NCBI GenBank assembly: GCA_032718475.1
Contig: JAUCBJ010001196.1
Span: 120,647 to 184,646 of the forward strand
Length of the DNA stretch: 64,000 nt
Direction of reading: 5' to 3'
Source of the DNA: Nemertoderma westbladi
Taxonomy: Eukaryota > Xenacoelomorpha > Nemertodermatida > Nemertodermatidae
Of this stretch, positions 10,370 through 20,977 are shown in pieces. Made by a program: the position numbers and the translations under genes. Below the pieces are notes generated by a model. The model did no database searches. It worked only from the letters and a program-made list of their open reading frames with translations, and had not been told where the DNA came from. Positions within the stretch are counted from its first letter, which is position 1. Every line of letters begins with the position of its first letter.

Positions 10370-13300
10370 TTATAGTCGCTGTGGGGGTTTATGTTGCCGA
10401 GTAGGGTAACGGTGGGTGCGTGTAGTAACATTATTGTCAAATCTGACAGTTTTAGGTGGCCCGGCGGGGTTGATATCCGCCACGGGTTTGTGTGTTGTGG
10501 CAGTGTCGTCGGGAATCCTGGGAATTGCCGGAGCGGCACTGGAGAGTGGCGTCGAAGTGTCGAGAAGTAGGAAGCGACGGTTCCTACTTATATTACGGCC
10601 GGAAGGGGTCCTGACCGTGTATCTACGGTTGGGCCCAGCCTCGACGACCATCCCCTTTCGGTCCCAGCGTTTGGAGTGGGGGTCTTGTATCACGACGTGG
10701 TCATGAACTGCGAGGGGCGGGAGGCTGTGGGCCGCTTTGTTATAGTCGGCAATGCGTTGCGCACGTAGTGGTGGAAGAACTTCATCGAGTCGGCGCCGTG
10801 TGGCCTGGTGGTCCGCCGCAAATGCACTGTGGTGTGCGGGGACGCGAGTACGGAGGGGGTGGCCGTACACTACTTGAGCGGGAGACAGACCGCTCTCCCG
10901 TGGGCTGTTCCTGAGTGAGAGTAGACCCTCGGCAAAGGCCTCGGAGGTGTGAGAGCCACCTACTTTATCTAGAAGGCTCTTGAGGGACTTTACAGTTGCC
11001 TCCGCGTGCCCATTACCCTGCGGGTATTCTGCGGAGGAGGTAACTGGGATAACACCCCATTCGTTAAGAAATGTTTTTGTCGCTGTGGCGGTGAGTGGGG
11101 TGCCGCCATCCGAGCGGAGTCGGGTTGGTATACCATACCGGGTAAACCATTGTTTTAGTGCCGCAATAGTCTGTAGATCGGTTGGGGGACCCGGGAAGTT
11201 GTGAAGGTCGGGCCAGCCGCTGTAACGATCGGCGAGGGCGACGTAGTGCCGGCCATTTAGGCTGAAAAAGTCCGCGGATATGTCTTCGAATATCCGTGTT
11301 GGGAGAGGTTCCTGGAGGAAGGGTTCCTTCGGTGGGGTCGATCGGTGGCGAAGACACGACGGACAGCTGGCGACGGATGTCCGAATGTCATTGGTGAGGC
11401 CCGGCCAGTACACGCACTGTCGGGCTCGCCGAAGGGATTTGTCAACCCCTTGATGGGGAGTGTGGAGGCGTTCCAACGTGATGGCTCGGGCCGCCTGGGG
11501 GATGACGAGGCGTTGACCATAAAGTACCAGGTCACCATCTGTTGATAGGGAGTCCCGGAGGGACCAGTAGGCACCAACCGCGGGGTCGCTACGTGAACTG
11601 GGGGGGAAACCGTGCTGGACAGCGGTATGTAGAGAACGGTAAGCCTCGTCTTCCCTAGCAGTGTTGGATAGCTCCTGGAGGACCGGGTCCTCGAGGTGAT
11701 CCTCGCCGGAAATCGCGGAGACGTTGGCGAGTGTAACAGAGCGCAGATTGTAGGCAATCTCGCCATCGTCGACGAGGTCGGCTGCGGTCGGTTGGTCGAC
11801 GGGTGACCGGGAAAGCGCGTCTGGGATTGCGTGGTCTTTCCCGCGGCACCAAGTTGTGGTAAATATATACGGGGACAACTTTGACTTCAGCCGCTGGATC
11901 CGAGTGTTGTCAACCTCAGAGTGCCCCTTGCGGTTGAGGATGGTGACCAGTGGTTGATGGTCGGTAACGAGCGTGAAGCTAGGGAGCCCAAGGAGGAAAG
12001 TACGACACTTTGTGGCGGCCCAGACGACTGCAAGGAGTTCGAGCTCTATTGTTGCGTAGCGCGATTCCGTATCGGAAGTGAATCTGGAGCCACATTCAAC
12101 GAGCTTCCACTCGACACCGTGGCGTTGGAGAAGGGCGTAGCCGAGCCCTTTGAGGCGAGAAGCGTCGGTCACAAGTCGGGTGTCGAGGGAGACATCAAAG
12201 GGAGCCAGTACTGGGGTTGTTGTGAGGGCGCGTTTAGTGGCGTCGAAGGCCCGCTGATGGTCGCTGGTCCAGATGTACGGCGACTTGATACTCAGGAGAG
12301 GTCGCAGTGGAAGGAGTAACTCGGCGATGGAGGTGGAGAAAGGAGCTAGTTGTTCCACCAAACCGACGAAACTCCGAAGGTCGGTGAGAGTTTCCGGTCG
12401 GGGGAAGGACGCGATCGCAGAAAGTTTAGCGGGGTCAGCGCGGATGCCATCCGAGCCGACGAGGAAGCCGCCAAACTTCACCTCCGATTTCGCGAGTTGT
12501 ACCTTGCCAGGGTGGAGGCAGATACCAGTCGATCTGCAGCGCTCGAGAAAGCGTTGGATGCTACAGATGTGTTCCTCGAGAGTATTATCGTATAGGAGGA
12601 CATCGTCCACGATCTTAAGCATTCGTGGGATACCTCGGAGTGCGTCATCGCCCCGGCGGTTGAATTCGTCGCCGGAAGAAATAAGCCCCATCACACTGCG
12701 TGTGTGTTTATATCGCCCCCATGGAGTAATGAAGGTGGTTAGGAGCTGAGATTCAGCGTCTAGGGGTACCTGCCAATACCCATGGGAGGCGTCGAACACT
12801 GAAAAGTATCGAGCAGTGGGGGAAATTTCTGCAACCGCGACTCGTGGATTGGGTGTGGGGTAGAATGGCCGTTTAACCTGGTAGTTAAGATGGCGCAAAT
12901 CCACACATAGACGAAGTTTACCGCTGGGTTTCCGGGTAACTGTAAGCGGGTGGGCCCACTCGGTGGGTTCATCCACACGCTGTATGACGTCGCGGCGTTC
13001 CAAGTCATCAAGGAGGGTTTTTACCTCGTCCCGAAGAGCAAACGGAATCGGACGAGCGCCGTTGGCATGGTAGGGCTGGGCGCCCTCCTTGAGTTCTATA
13101 TGCATGGGGGGACCAGTAATGGTTGACAGAGGGGCGGCCTCGTCGTCGAAAACATCCCCGTAACGGTCGAGAATAGCGCTAGGGCTGTCGGAACCTGAAC
13201 GACAGGGATCAGGTTCTAGAACTGCGACCGGTACAGGGGTCCCAGTTGAGGTTGCGGAGACGGCTATGGGATATGGGAAACTCAGGGGGAGGATCCCAAG

Positions 13301-14926
13301 ATCTAAGCAAACGGATTTGCTTAGAATTAAACCCTCCGTCTCCGGAGAGAGAATGACTTCGGTAGTTGCAGTGTTGCCACCGGAAGTAATAGAAGCAGGT
13401 AGACGGCCGCGAGTTTGAAGGGGAAGACCATCCGCGGCGACCAAATCCAGATTCATCGACGGGAGTAGATCCGCATGGAGGCCTCCGAGCTTGTAGAAGA
13501 GGTCTTCGCTTAGGATGGTCGCTGCTGCGCCGCTGTCGGGGAGCGCACGGTGTACCTTTCCCAGATAGGTACCGGTACCGGACAGGGTGAGATCCACCGA
13601 GATGTAGTCCAGTTTACAGACCGCCGCGCTGTACTCGAGGCGGTTGATGGAATCCCGGGATAATATAGTGTTAGTTTTGGCGGGTTTCGGCGCAGGACCA
13701 CTGGAACGGCATACTTTGTAAAAGTGGCCGGTTTTACCGCAACCATCGCACTGAACTTCTCGGGCGGGGCAATTGGACCTGTCGGTATGTTGCTGGTTAC
13801 CGCAATTACCGCAATTGCGTGCGCGAGGGTTCCCGCCACGAGAAGAGGTTCTCGTGGATTGTCCGGGAGTTGAGCGGTTTCCCGAACCGGTTTGCGGTCG
13901 ATTGGGGGCACCTGGACGCATTGGTGAGCGGCCGCGCCGCTGCTTGTATTGCGAAACTTTCGCGATGGAACCGGAGCCGCCGAGAAACGACTGATTTTTG
14001 GAGCTCGACTCCCAGTTTTGGCAAGTCTGGACGCAGACGTCGAGTGTTGGCCGGGGCAAGACTTTTAAGAGCTCCTGTTGTGTCTCGGCGGAGTGGAGAC
14101 CGACCAAAATTTGTGTTACAATTTGGTCGTCACGGCAATGTAGGCAGAGTTCGGCGAGGTCAGCGAGGTGCTGGAGAGCGATGTAGAAGTCGTCGAACGT
14201 CTCCTGTGGGCCCTGGCGGCGTTTATGGAAGGCCAAGCAATCCAGGGCAATGCTGCGTTTGGAACGAAGATGATCCCGCAGACCGTCGAGTACGAGTTTC
14301 GTAGTCGTGGCATCGTCGTCGGGATCCAGTTTTAGGTGGACTCGGACGACTTCCTGGAGTCCCGGACCTAACGCAGTCAGGAGAGTATAAACCTGTTCGC
14401 GGCGGGGGTATGTCTCCGCCCGCTGGCGGTTTGCGTTATATTCCCAGCTGTCCCGCCAGCGACGGAAAGCGGGAAGGTCGACGGAGGTGTCGATACGGTC
14501 GAGGTTGTCGATCGAGATCAAGTGCCGTCGTCCGGGGGGTCCGGGGACTGGTGCCACGGGGGCTAATGCCGGGTTGGCAGGGTCGACGTTTTGCTGACGA
14601 GCAAGTCTGTCGAGAAGGTCCCGAAGTTGCGCATCGGAACGGGCCTGTTGTTCCTCTAATCGGCGATTTGCTTCTGCCTGCTGTTCGCGGTGTTCGCGTT
14701 GTTGCTGTTGCATGAACTGCAGGAGTTTATCCATGCCGCGTGGATTTTCCTCAGTTTCGATTGCGGATTGGAGCTTAGTTCTAAGCTTCACAACCGATGT
14801 TTTGTTGTCATGCGGGATGCGGGCGTCATGACAGTATTGCAACAGTTCGGCACGGGTTAATGCGTTGATCTCGTCGTGGGTTAGATCTAACCAGGGTTTA
14901 TCCTCGGCGTATTCCGCTTCTGCCAT
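10370..14926 (-). CDS. Gag-Pol polyprotein of the gypsy retrotransposon
   Basis: Makes virus-like particles and copies and integrates the element. The frame is open from 15028, inside the LTR, but the Met at 14926 (residue 35 of that frame) lies after the LTR and primer site, so it is the likelier start, giving about 1518 aa. Domains, numbered on the 1552-residue frame: coiled, Gln-rich Gag N-terminus (about 100-150); zinc knuckle [14 protein letters not shown] (about 427-440) with a partial Cys-rich stretch before it; protease with DSGAA (about 500); reverse transcriptase with YWQVPL and IVDD in place of YVDD (about 810); RNase H with VTDAS and TDHQP; integrase with an HHCC zinc site ending CPSCLRHR, then D, D (RSDGG, about 1307) and E ([10 protein letters not shown]). 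No stop or frameshift is seen, so it could be functional. Long antisense frames over it are shadows. Confidence 0.95.
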   Translation of the reverse strand: MAEAEYAEDKPWLDLTHDEINALTRAELLQYCHDARIPHDNKTSVVKLRTKLQSAIETEENPRGMDKLLQFMQQQQREHREQQAEANRRLEEQQARSDAQLRDLLDRLARQQNVDPANPALAPVAPVPGPPGRRHLISIDNLDRIDTSVDLPAFRRWRDSWEYNANRQRAETYPRREQVYTLLTALGPGLQEVVRVHLKLDPDDDATTTKLVLDGLRDHLRSKRSIALDCLAFHKRRQGPQETFDDFYIALQHLADLAELCLHCRDDQIVTQILVGLHSAETQQELLKVLPRPTLDVCVQTCQNWESSSKNQSFLGGSGSIAKVSQYKQRRGRSPMRPGAPNRPQTGSGNRSTPGQSTRTSSRGGNPRARNCGNCGNQQHTDRSNCPAREVQCDGCGKTGHFYKVCRSSGPAPKPAKTNTILSRDSINRLEYSAAVCKLDYISVDLTLSGTGTYLGKVHRALPDSGAAATILSEDLFYKLGGLHADLLPSMNLDLVAADGLPLQTRGRLPASITSGGNTATTEVILSPETEGLILSKSVCLDLGILPLSFPYPIAVSATSTGTPVPVAVLEPDPCRSGSDSPSAILDRYGDVFDDEAAPLSTITGPPMHIELKEGAQPYHANGARPIPFALRDEVKTLLDDLERRDVIQRVDEPTEWAHPLTVTRKPSGKLRLCVDLRHLNYQVKRPFYPTPNPRVAVAEISPTARYFSVFDASHGYWQVPLDAESQLLTTFITPWGRYKHTRSVMGLISSGDEFNRRGDDALRGIPRMLKIVDDVLLYDNTLEEHICSIQRFLERCRSTGICLHPGKVQLAKSEVKFGGFLVGSDGIRADPAKLSAIASFPRPETLTDLRSFVGLVEQLAPFSTSIAELLLPLRPLLSIKSPYIWTSDHQRAFDATKRALTTTPVLAPFDVSLDTRLVTDASRLKGLGYALLQRHGVEWKLVECGSRFTSDTESRYATIELELLAVVWAATKCRTFLLGLPSFTLVTDHQPLVTILNRKGHSEVDNTRIQRLKSKLSPYIFTTTWCRGKDHAIPDALSRSPVDQPTAADLVDDGEIAYNLRSVTLANVSAISGEDHLEDPVLQELSNTAREDEAYRSLHTAVQHGFPPSSRSDPAVGAYWSLRDSLSTDGDLVLYGQRLVIPQAARAITLERLHTPHQGVDKSLRRARQCVYWPGLTNDIRTSVASCPSCLRHRSTPPKEPFLQEPLPTRIFEDISADFFSLNGRHYVALADRYSGWPDLHNFPGPPTDLQTIAALKQWFTRYGIPTRLRSDGGTPLTATATKTFLNEWGVIPVTSSAEYPQGNGHAEATVKSLKSLLDKVGGSHTSEAFAEGLLSLRNSPRESGLSPAQVVYGHPLRTRVPAHHSAFAADHQATRRRLDEVLPPLRAQRIADYNKAAHSLPPLAVHDHVVIQDPHSKRWDRKGMVVEAGPNRRYTVRTPSGRNISRNRRFLLLDTSTPLSSAAPAIPRIPDDTATTHKPVADINPAGPPKTVRFDNNVTTRTHRYPTRQHKPPQRL

Positions 14927-14987
14927 CGGAACGTCAATGAACGTGCGATAAAAAAGGGTAAACCCGCGAATCGAGTTCAGGAGTAAG

Positions 14988-15005
14988 TGACTACTCGCAG
15001 CGCCA
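14988..15005 (-). other. Primer-binding site of the gypsy element
   Basis: Directly inside the 5' LTR the minus strand reads TGGCGCTGCGAGTAG. TGG is the complement of a tRNA 3' CCA. From knowledge of animal tRNAs the sequence best resembles the complement of a serine tRNA 3' end, with a few mismatches. The tRNA identity is an inference. Confidence 0.7.
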
Positions 15006-15286
15006 TGTAGTGATATGGAATAACTCAAGGGTGAGCGTGAGGCTATATCATATCAGTATATTATGTATTAATATGTCTGACAGTGCAGTGCAGAAGTGTA
15101 CAGGTGTAGGCTTTAGGAAGCCGAAGTGCAGTACTACAGAAGTACTGATGATCAGCTGATCTGCCGATATCACTAGGCAACCAACGTAATCAGGGTACAT
15201 CATAAATGTAACTTAATAATAACCAGCCACCAAATATATGTAAAATAATATATATATAAGAGTGTGAACCACTGGATGTCACTACA
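15006..15286 (-). repeat. 5' LTR of the gypsy element
   Basis: 281 bp, one visible difference from the 3' LTR. It would carry the promoter for the minus-strand transcript. GTAAA follows at 15287-15291. Confidence 0.95.
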
Positions 15287-15509
15287 GTAAAGTTTTAGTT
15301 TGAAATAAGCACGACAGACTGGTGATAAAATATAAAAAAATACAGTTGTTTAAAATTACTGCAATAAATTATTATTATTATTATTCTTTATTGCAATGGG
15401 CCTTGTACATACACACAATATAGCACAAATATTATAACCTATTAATAGCAAAATAAAAAAGTTTGAACAATATTACATCATTTAGGATATCAGTAGTCAT
15501 TCCACCTAC

Positions 15510-15742
15510 CTGAATATTTCAGCCTGATCAGCATTCATTCCGAGGTCTGTAACAAACATCTCTTGCATTTCAGTCGTAGACAGACACCCTGAACCATCTT
15601 TATCATATTTAGTAAATATTGATTTCAGTACTATATCAGGGACCTCGCTATTAAAATAACTTTTTTGAACTGTTTTTGATGTAATGGCCTGTATGCATAA
15701 AAAACTCACGACGATTGTAAGTTTGAAATTGCCGACCTTCAT
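15510..15742 (-). CDS. Four-EF-hand calcium-binding protein copy A, exon 1 (gene description)
   Basis: First of three coding exons of a 183-residue calcium-binding protein; the others are at 9029-9148 and 854-1052. Exon 1 ends AG|GTAGGT at 15510 in phase 2, and 233+120+199 bp give exactly 184 codons. The start chosen, Met at 15742, yields a lysine-containing N-terminus and a hydrophobic stretch LTIVVSFLCIQAITS, which resembles a signal peptide. EF-hand loops lie at residues 47-58, 82-93, 127-138 and 161-172; all four keep Asp1, Gly/Asp5-type ligands and Glu12, so four Ca2+ sites are likely. It belongs to the broad calmodulin/calbindin superfamily; no closer name is justified. The frame is open further upstream, and an AG at the signal-like region could instead be an acceptor, so the 5' end is the uncertain part. 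Intron 1 holds the gypsy element. Confidence 0.78.
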
Positions 15743-16750
15743 AACTAAAAATATTTTGCATAAATAATATGTAATATCTCTATGAATATAAATATCGATA
15801 TTGAATGTATAATACCGTTCTTCATGAGTTAGGCCTACATGTACCGGTACACCAATATCAATTAAATATAAAGAAGGGAATGTTTGTTTGTTGCCAAGTA
15901 ACACGTTCGTATGGTCTTCGCGCAGCACGTGCCTCAGTTATGAGATACAGAATGATATTGAGCGATTCTACTGTATCACAAACTCGCTATCTAAGAAATT
16001 TAACCAAACACCAGTAAATCAAAGAGAGGGACCCCCCCCCCCCCCCCCCCCTCCCCTCTTAACCTCCATCTTAATCTGCACCATACCAACCCAAAGTCGC
16101 ACACAGGATTGATGAAAGGCAGAGGTATTAACATAAAATTTGTGTTTTAAAAGTAATATTGGACCGTAAATAGAGAATTATGATGATCATAGGTCTGATT
16201 AATCAATATAATAATATATATAATAGATAACATAATATAAAGTGCTAAATTTAGGCCCTATATTATATATATATATTAATAGGTTGCTTGTGAATACCAA
16301 AATTTTTGTTGTCGTTGTGATCGACGAATGGCCAAATTTTGATCACAAAAAAGACGCGATCAACTTAAAGATACGCTGACTTAAACGCTCCAATGTAAAT
16401 TAGTGATACTTATTATGTACTGATAACACTATATTGCAAGTTTGGCTAAAGGAAAATCAAATGTTAAGGAAGCACATCGGAAATGTATAGTCTATTGTGT
16501 TAATGTATTCAGCTTTCTTATACTTTTATATTTCATCAAAGCAAATTAGGACATGCTGAGTGCTATTTCTTATAAAAATATAACAATTACGCAATATATA
16601 AAAATTTCATTTTATAAGACGTTTATTCACCCTGAGGGGCAATTTCTGCATTTACATATTTGTGCATTTAAAATGTGTGGGGTATGTTATTCAGTAGAAA
16701 CGATTTCCAATAATTTGAAGCTCACGTAAAGGATAATATTCTCAAAAATA
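15743..16750. other. Intergenic region between EF-hand copies A and B
   Basis: Separates the 5' end of copy A from the 3' end of copy B, so it should contain the promoter of A. A 20-base C run lies at 16032-16051 and AT-dinucleotide stretches at about 16200-16280. No gene or clear transposon is recognised. Confidence 0.4.
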
Positions 16751-16949
16751 TTATTCTATCGGCATCCACTGCAGAAAAGCAAGAAATTCTGGGAATGAAA
16801 ACACTCCATCCCCGTCCTCATCCAGTTCTTTGAAAGCTTTCTTAACGTTCTTAGGTTTGGCTCCGAGGTCGATCATAAGTTTCCTGAATTCTCTTTTATC
16901 AAGGGCACCGCTCCCATCCGCGTCATAAGTTTTAAATAACTCAATTGCC
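16751..16949 (-). CDS. EF-hand protein copy B, exon 3 (last coding exon)
   Basis: 199 bp, acceptor TTTTTAG before 16949, phase 2, TAA stop at 16751-16753. It encodes EF-hand 3, loop DADGSGALDKRE, and EF-hand 4, loop DEDGDGVFSFPE, ending LQWMPIE. It is highly similar to 854-1052. The flanking intron is similar too, showing segmental tandem duplication. Confidence 0.82.
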
Positions 16950-17118
16950 CTAAAAATACAAATCACATTGAATTTACGCAGTAATGTAAAATAAAAATAC
17001 ATGTTTTAGATAAAACATATCTCATGCAGTTAAAATATGGAAATAAATATTGTATCACTAATATTGTAACTATGGTAACCTATACAACTCTTTGAAGTGG
17101 TCTGTCATTTAATACTAA

Positions 17119-17710
17119 TATGTAGAGATAAGTTGGTTCCAGTTCCCAAGAAAAGAAACGTAACACTATTTGAATCTTTTCAAGGAATCTCATTGATCTC
17201 GATTGCTGCAAAGCTATACAATAGGATTCTATTAAATCGCATCCGGGATCCCATTGAGAGACTGCTCCGTGGAAATCAGAATGGGTTCCGTAAAGGTCGT
17301 GGGACCATGGAGCCCATTTTGACGTTTAGAAGGAAAATTTAAGAGTTATCAAATAAGAAAGACAGGCATCTTGATGTTATTTTTATTGACTTCTTCAAGG
17401 CCTTTGATTCAGTCTATCGATCACGAATGTTCAGCATACTTTCATTATATGGGATGCAGATGCAATTATTGCAGCAATCAGATCAGTATACGATGGTTCG
17501 ACAACATTTGGGTCTACTGTTGACGTTGACACGGAACCATTTGAAGGGTTATGGAGAGTCCTCCAGGAGACACACTTGCGCCATTCTTATTCATAATTGT
17601 GGTTAACTACGTTCTAAGTAATGTCCTAGGACCATCATTATGAAGATTGGGTGATGGTAACACATCTTCAGGAAGTAGAATCTTGAAAATCCAATAATAA
17701 AGAGTTAATT
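17119..17710 (+). mobile_element. RTE-1 LINE fragment, RT region
   Basis: Matches about 25150-25640 of the near-complete RTE-1 copy (KLVPVPKKRN, RGISLIS/SIAAKLYN, NGFRKGRGTMEP). It is broken by stops and small deletions. It lies in intron 2 of EF-hand copy B. The 3' end of the same insertion resumes at 18319-18450, after the palindromic element that splits it. Confidence 0.85.
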
Positions 17711-18318
17711 GTATTTTATTTATTAATCAAGCACGTTAAGTAAAAACCTTACCGGTAGGTATGTCAGTGCCAAAGTAGGTATGTCAGTGCAAAAGTGTAT
17801 GTAAAAAACTAAAAAGCAACAAGACCTAGACGTTGCATGCAATCAGTGATCAGCTGACGGCAGCCAGCTGATCGGTAGGTTTCGCTCCGCAACTGAAGGC
17901 ATTCTCAGGGGGTCAAGTCAGGAAATGTAGAGAGAGATTCCCAAATCTGCGGTCGGAATTGCAAAAGCTTGAAATGTATTACATCCAAACACGCAAGCCG
18001 GTTATCAAGAAGCAGAAACGTGTCTGGCGCAAGTTTACGGTGCTGCTTCCCAGTGGTTAGTTACAGTACAGACATATCTTCATTTCGTTACCTGTTCCGT
18101 CCCCCCTTTGGGAATCTCTCTCTACATTTCCTGGCTTGGCCTCCTGAGAATGCCTCCAGTTGCGGGGCGAAACCTACCGATCAGCTGGCTGCCGTGAGCT
18201 GATCACTGATTGCATGCAACGTCTAGGTTTTGTTGCTTTTTAGTTTTTTACATATTTGGCACTGACATACCTACCGGTAAGATTTTTACTTAACGTGCTT
18301 GATTAATATATAAAATAC
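17711..18318. mobile_element. 608-bp palindromic transposable element, family P
   Basis: The ends are inverted repeats: GTATTTTATTTATTAATCAA at the left against the reverse complement of TTGATTAATATATAAAATAC at the right. The arms remain complementary for about 230 bp each, including ACCGGTAGGTATGTCAGTGC and the GCATGCAATCAGTGATCAGC block. The centre is a short unpaired region near 17950-18090. There is no convincing protein; the reading frame at 17969-18202 is part of the palindrome. It is probably a non-autonomous foldback/MITE element inserted in the RTE-1 fragment. Partial relatives lie at 284-620 and 20440-20600. Confidence 0.75.
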
Positions 18319-18450
18319 ATCTTCATGACATTGTTTTTTTCTTGAGACGCCTCTTAAAGGACATTTTCATTGAAGATGCGGATAATCTCGCAAACAAAGT
18401 CCTGGGGAATAGGGAGTTGTGGCGGCGCAATTTATTTTGTTAAGCCGGAA
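18319..18450 (+). mobile_element. RTE-1 LINE fragment, 3' end
   Basis: Matches the family's last coding codons (TTGAGACGCCTCTTAAAGG, GGGAATAGGGAGTTGTGG). It is the downstream part of the copy beginning at 17119; the internal C-terminal region is missing. Confidence 0.75.
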
Positions 18451-18533
18451 TTGCAATCCCAATGCGCTGCGCTGTGCGCAATGCACTGACTAATAATTGT
18501 ATTAATGATTATATTTATTAACTTTTTGTTTAC

Positions 18534-18653
18534 TTTTTTATTATGAAGAATCGCGATTTGTCTTCGATGTTTTTAAATCGATCGCCACTCCTCATCCATC
18601 TATTGAACTCGCCGAAACTGAGTTTTTGATCTCCGTCTTTATCCAAAATATAC
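18534..18653 (-). CDS. EF-hand protein copy B, exon 2
   Basis: 120-bp exon with acceptor TTATTAG before 18653 and donor GTAAAC at 18533, phase 2 on both sides. It encodes EF-hand 2, loop DKDGDQKLSFGE, then FNRWMRSGDRFKNIEDKSR. It differs from copy A's exon mainly inside the loop (QQICVD against QKLSFG), which retains calcium ligands. Confidence 0.82.
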
Positions 18654-20149
18654 CTAATAAATAAATACAAAGAGACAAATTAAAGTATGTATTTATTCTC
18701 AAATTGTTACTTTTACGCTCGAATATACCCATAAATCTTGAATAACAGGATTACTTTTTTTCTCCCAAGGAATTTTACTTTTTTCCCGGCGAAAAAAGTA
18801 GAATAAGAAAATGTGAAAATATTTTTTGTGGAAATTCTTAAATTTTATGTCAAGTGTTAAAGGAGCATCGTTGTCGAAAAGTCTTACACGTAAATTGAGC
18901 AAAATCTATTCACACACTAAAAAGTTATTGCAACTTTAGTGCAAGTAAGGCATACTACGGAACTCAGTATCCAATATGGATTTATGTTGTTAAGCGGCTC
19001 TCTAGTTACGTAATACATATTCGAGAACACTAAATTATTTAACATTGAGTAAGGCTGCATGTAATCAAGGCAGCATCAAGTTCAGTTCAGTAATTTGAAT
19101 CACTGTAACTGTGGAAACAATATTGTGTAGTTCAAATTGTTTTGCAACACTATTTCATATTTTATTAAATAGTTTAGCAACAAAAAAGTACCAATTTAAA
19201 AATAAAACATTTTTTCATTTTATTTCAATAATAATTATTAATTCGAAGAAATTGAAATTTTGAAAAGATTTTCAACTATTCACTTTTTCCCAGGGGTATT
19301 TAACATTATAATTCGAAATTATAATAATTCAACCTCCTTTGCATAACAAATTTTATGGCCGCATTCGCCATGATTGTTCTAGCTTTGTGAAGCTCCGCTT
19401 TGGGAGATTAAAAATTAGAGTTTAGTGGGATATGTTACCCCGTCAATACGAGGTACATATTAATTATAATGATATATTCAAGTAAATCTCACAAAGAGTG
19501 TGGGTTAAAAGATCCCTATATTATATAAACTGAAAACATGCACTGGAGGTGAATGGGGCTGGAAGGTGGGAATGTAAAATAATTTATTTTACTAGCTCAG
19601 ATTCATATCAAATAATAAAGGCTATTTAAAAATTAATTCATCCTTAAAGGATATTGTCTGCTGAATGATACAGAGCTGGTTCTGTAGCTAAATAGCTGAC
19701 CTAAATAGTCCTACAATTGCGCCAATAAAAGATAAGTTATTTTCGGTAAAATAAACTTATTATTCGAGGCTAAGACCCCAAGATCCCTTCCTATAATAAA
19801 TGTAAATAGCTGATGGCAATCAGACATACAATTCATGCGGTATGCTTGTGACCGCGGCGTGATAGAATTTGTATATCACCACCTTGCGGTTACAAATGGT
19901 ATTGCAAAACTTCAGGTTTTAACTAAGGAATTGTGTTATATAGTTTAATCCTCTGAATGGTATCATAAAATATATTGTATACAAATAGGATTCGTATAGC
20001 AATAATTTATTTATGGAGAGGATATTACATTGGTATTTAGAGTAGTTTCAAATAAAGTTAAGGCAGGTTACAATACATCTGTACAAAATATGTAAATGTG
20101 GAATAAATGATTGAGGTAGAAATGGCTTTTTAATTAACTTATTTATTAG
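18654..20149. other. Intron 1 of EF-hand copy B, no recognised gene
   Basis: AT-rich intronic sequence. A block near 19330-19370 resembles sequence near 9300-9340 in intron 1 of copy A, consistent with the tandem duplication. No other coding exon, RNA gene or bounded transposon is recognised. Confidence 0.45.
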
Positions 20150-20400
20150 TAAAAATAGGTAAAGTAAAGCTCTTTTGGCCGTTAAGACAGGGATTACGCA
20201 CAAAGTCTGACAACTTATTTCCTGTGCGGACCCCCAGAACTATACTCCCCCAGAAGAAACTCATAGTACTCATTTAGCTAACATGTTAGGATGCAAGGCA
20301 GAGATGCGCCCTGGCTAGTCCCACGACCCCCAAAGAGACGTGAATTCCAGGCAACAGATTTAACCAGGTGTCCAAGGTGGGACCAAAGTCAAGCAGAAAG
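20150..20400 (-). mobile_element. SINE-B copy (tRNA-derived), diverged
   Basis: Matches the better-preserved SINE-B at 37795-37995: GGCCGTTAAGACAGGGATTACGC, GGATGCAAGGC, and on the minus strand a CCCACCTTGGACACCTGGTT head. The A and B boxes are damaged. It lies in intron 1 of EF-hand copy B. Confidence 0.6.
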
Positions 20401-20439
20401 TGAAAAACGTTAACGGTGTAGGTATAGGTTATCAAAAAC

Positions 20440-20600
20440 AAACTAAAACGCAAATGTGACCAGATAGTTGCATGCAATCATGGATCAGCTGATTGCATGC
20501 AACTAATCTATCTGATCACATTTGCCTTTAGATTTGTGACTTTACATACCTAGCGGTAAGATGTTTGCTTGTTTGATTATTAAATAAATAAATAATATAA
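20440..20600. repeat. Hairpin fragment related to palindromic family P
   Basis: AGTTGCATGCAATCA and its reverse complement face each other around GGATCAGC, and the pairing extends outward to CAAATGTGA/TCACATTTG. The right side continues ACATACCTAGCGGTAAGATG, like the family P end at 18270-18300. Confidence 0.5.
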
Positions 20601-20680
20601 TTAATTTGTAGAAGTTGTTTAGAAAATAAGAATAAAAAATGTAAGAAATAGGGTAGGTAATTAACCGTAATAAACCTTAC

Positions 20681-20850
20681 CTAAATGTTTCAGCCTGATC
20701 AGCATTCATTCCGAGGTCTGTAACAAACATTTCTTGCATTTCAGTAGAAGACAGACACCCTGAACCATCTTTATCATATTTAGTAAATATTGATTTCAGT
20801 ACTATATCAGGGACCTCGCTATTAAAGTAACTGCTGTGAGCCTGAGCCAT
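20681..20850 (-). CDS. Four-EF-hand calcium-binding protein copy B, exon 1 (gene description)
   Basis: First of three coding exons of a 162-residue paralogue of copy A; the others are at 18534-18653 and 16751-16949. Donor TTTAG|GTAAGG at 20681 is in phase 2, and 170+120+199 bp give 163 codons. Met at 20850 begins MAQAHSSYFNSEVPD, after which it is nearly identical to copy A through EF-hand 1 (loop DKDGSGCLSSTE, residues 26-37). EF loops 2-4 lie at residues 61-72, 106-117 and 140-151. Unlike copy A no signal-like segment is present, so this paralogue would be cytosolic if the start is right. An in-frame Met at 20871 and a possible acceptor AG near the start leave the 5' end open. Confidence 0.75.
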
Positions 20851-20977
20851 TATTGTTAAAAAATAAATCAATAATATACTTTTTATTCATTAACGATGCT
20901 GCTAATTTTGCCAATGGGATATTAAATGTAACTATATTCTATATATATATATACCGGTATATACTTAAACATTGATA

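Larger units (their letters stand above)
10066..15286 (-). mobile_element. Complete Ty3/gypsy LTR retrotransposon, very young
   Basis: A 5221-bp element on the minus strand with two 281-bp LTRs, a primer-binding site, one uninterrupted gag-pol frame, a polypurine tract and a 5-bp GTAAA duplication. By eye the LTRs differ at one position (A at 10267, T at 15207). It lies in intron 1 of EF-hand copy A. Its GC-rich coding sequence contrasts with the AT-rich host DNA. No env-like frame and no chromodomain are visible. The single long Gag-Pol frame and a serine-tRNA-like primer site recall Mag-type lineages, but the clade is an inference. Confidence 0.95.

Noticed and set aside
10416-14715. Several frames of 60-170 codons on the plus strand and other minus frames
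   Set aside because: All overlap the intact gypsy Gag-Pol; they arise from its high GC content.
15743-15928. N-terminal extension of EF-hand copy A to Met at 15928
   Set aside because: The added residues have no counterpart in copy B, and the Met at 15742 gives a plausible N-terminus; likely 5' UTR or intron.
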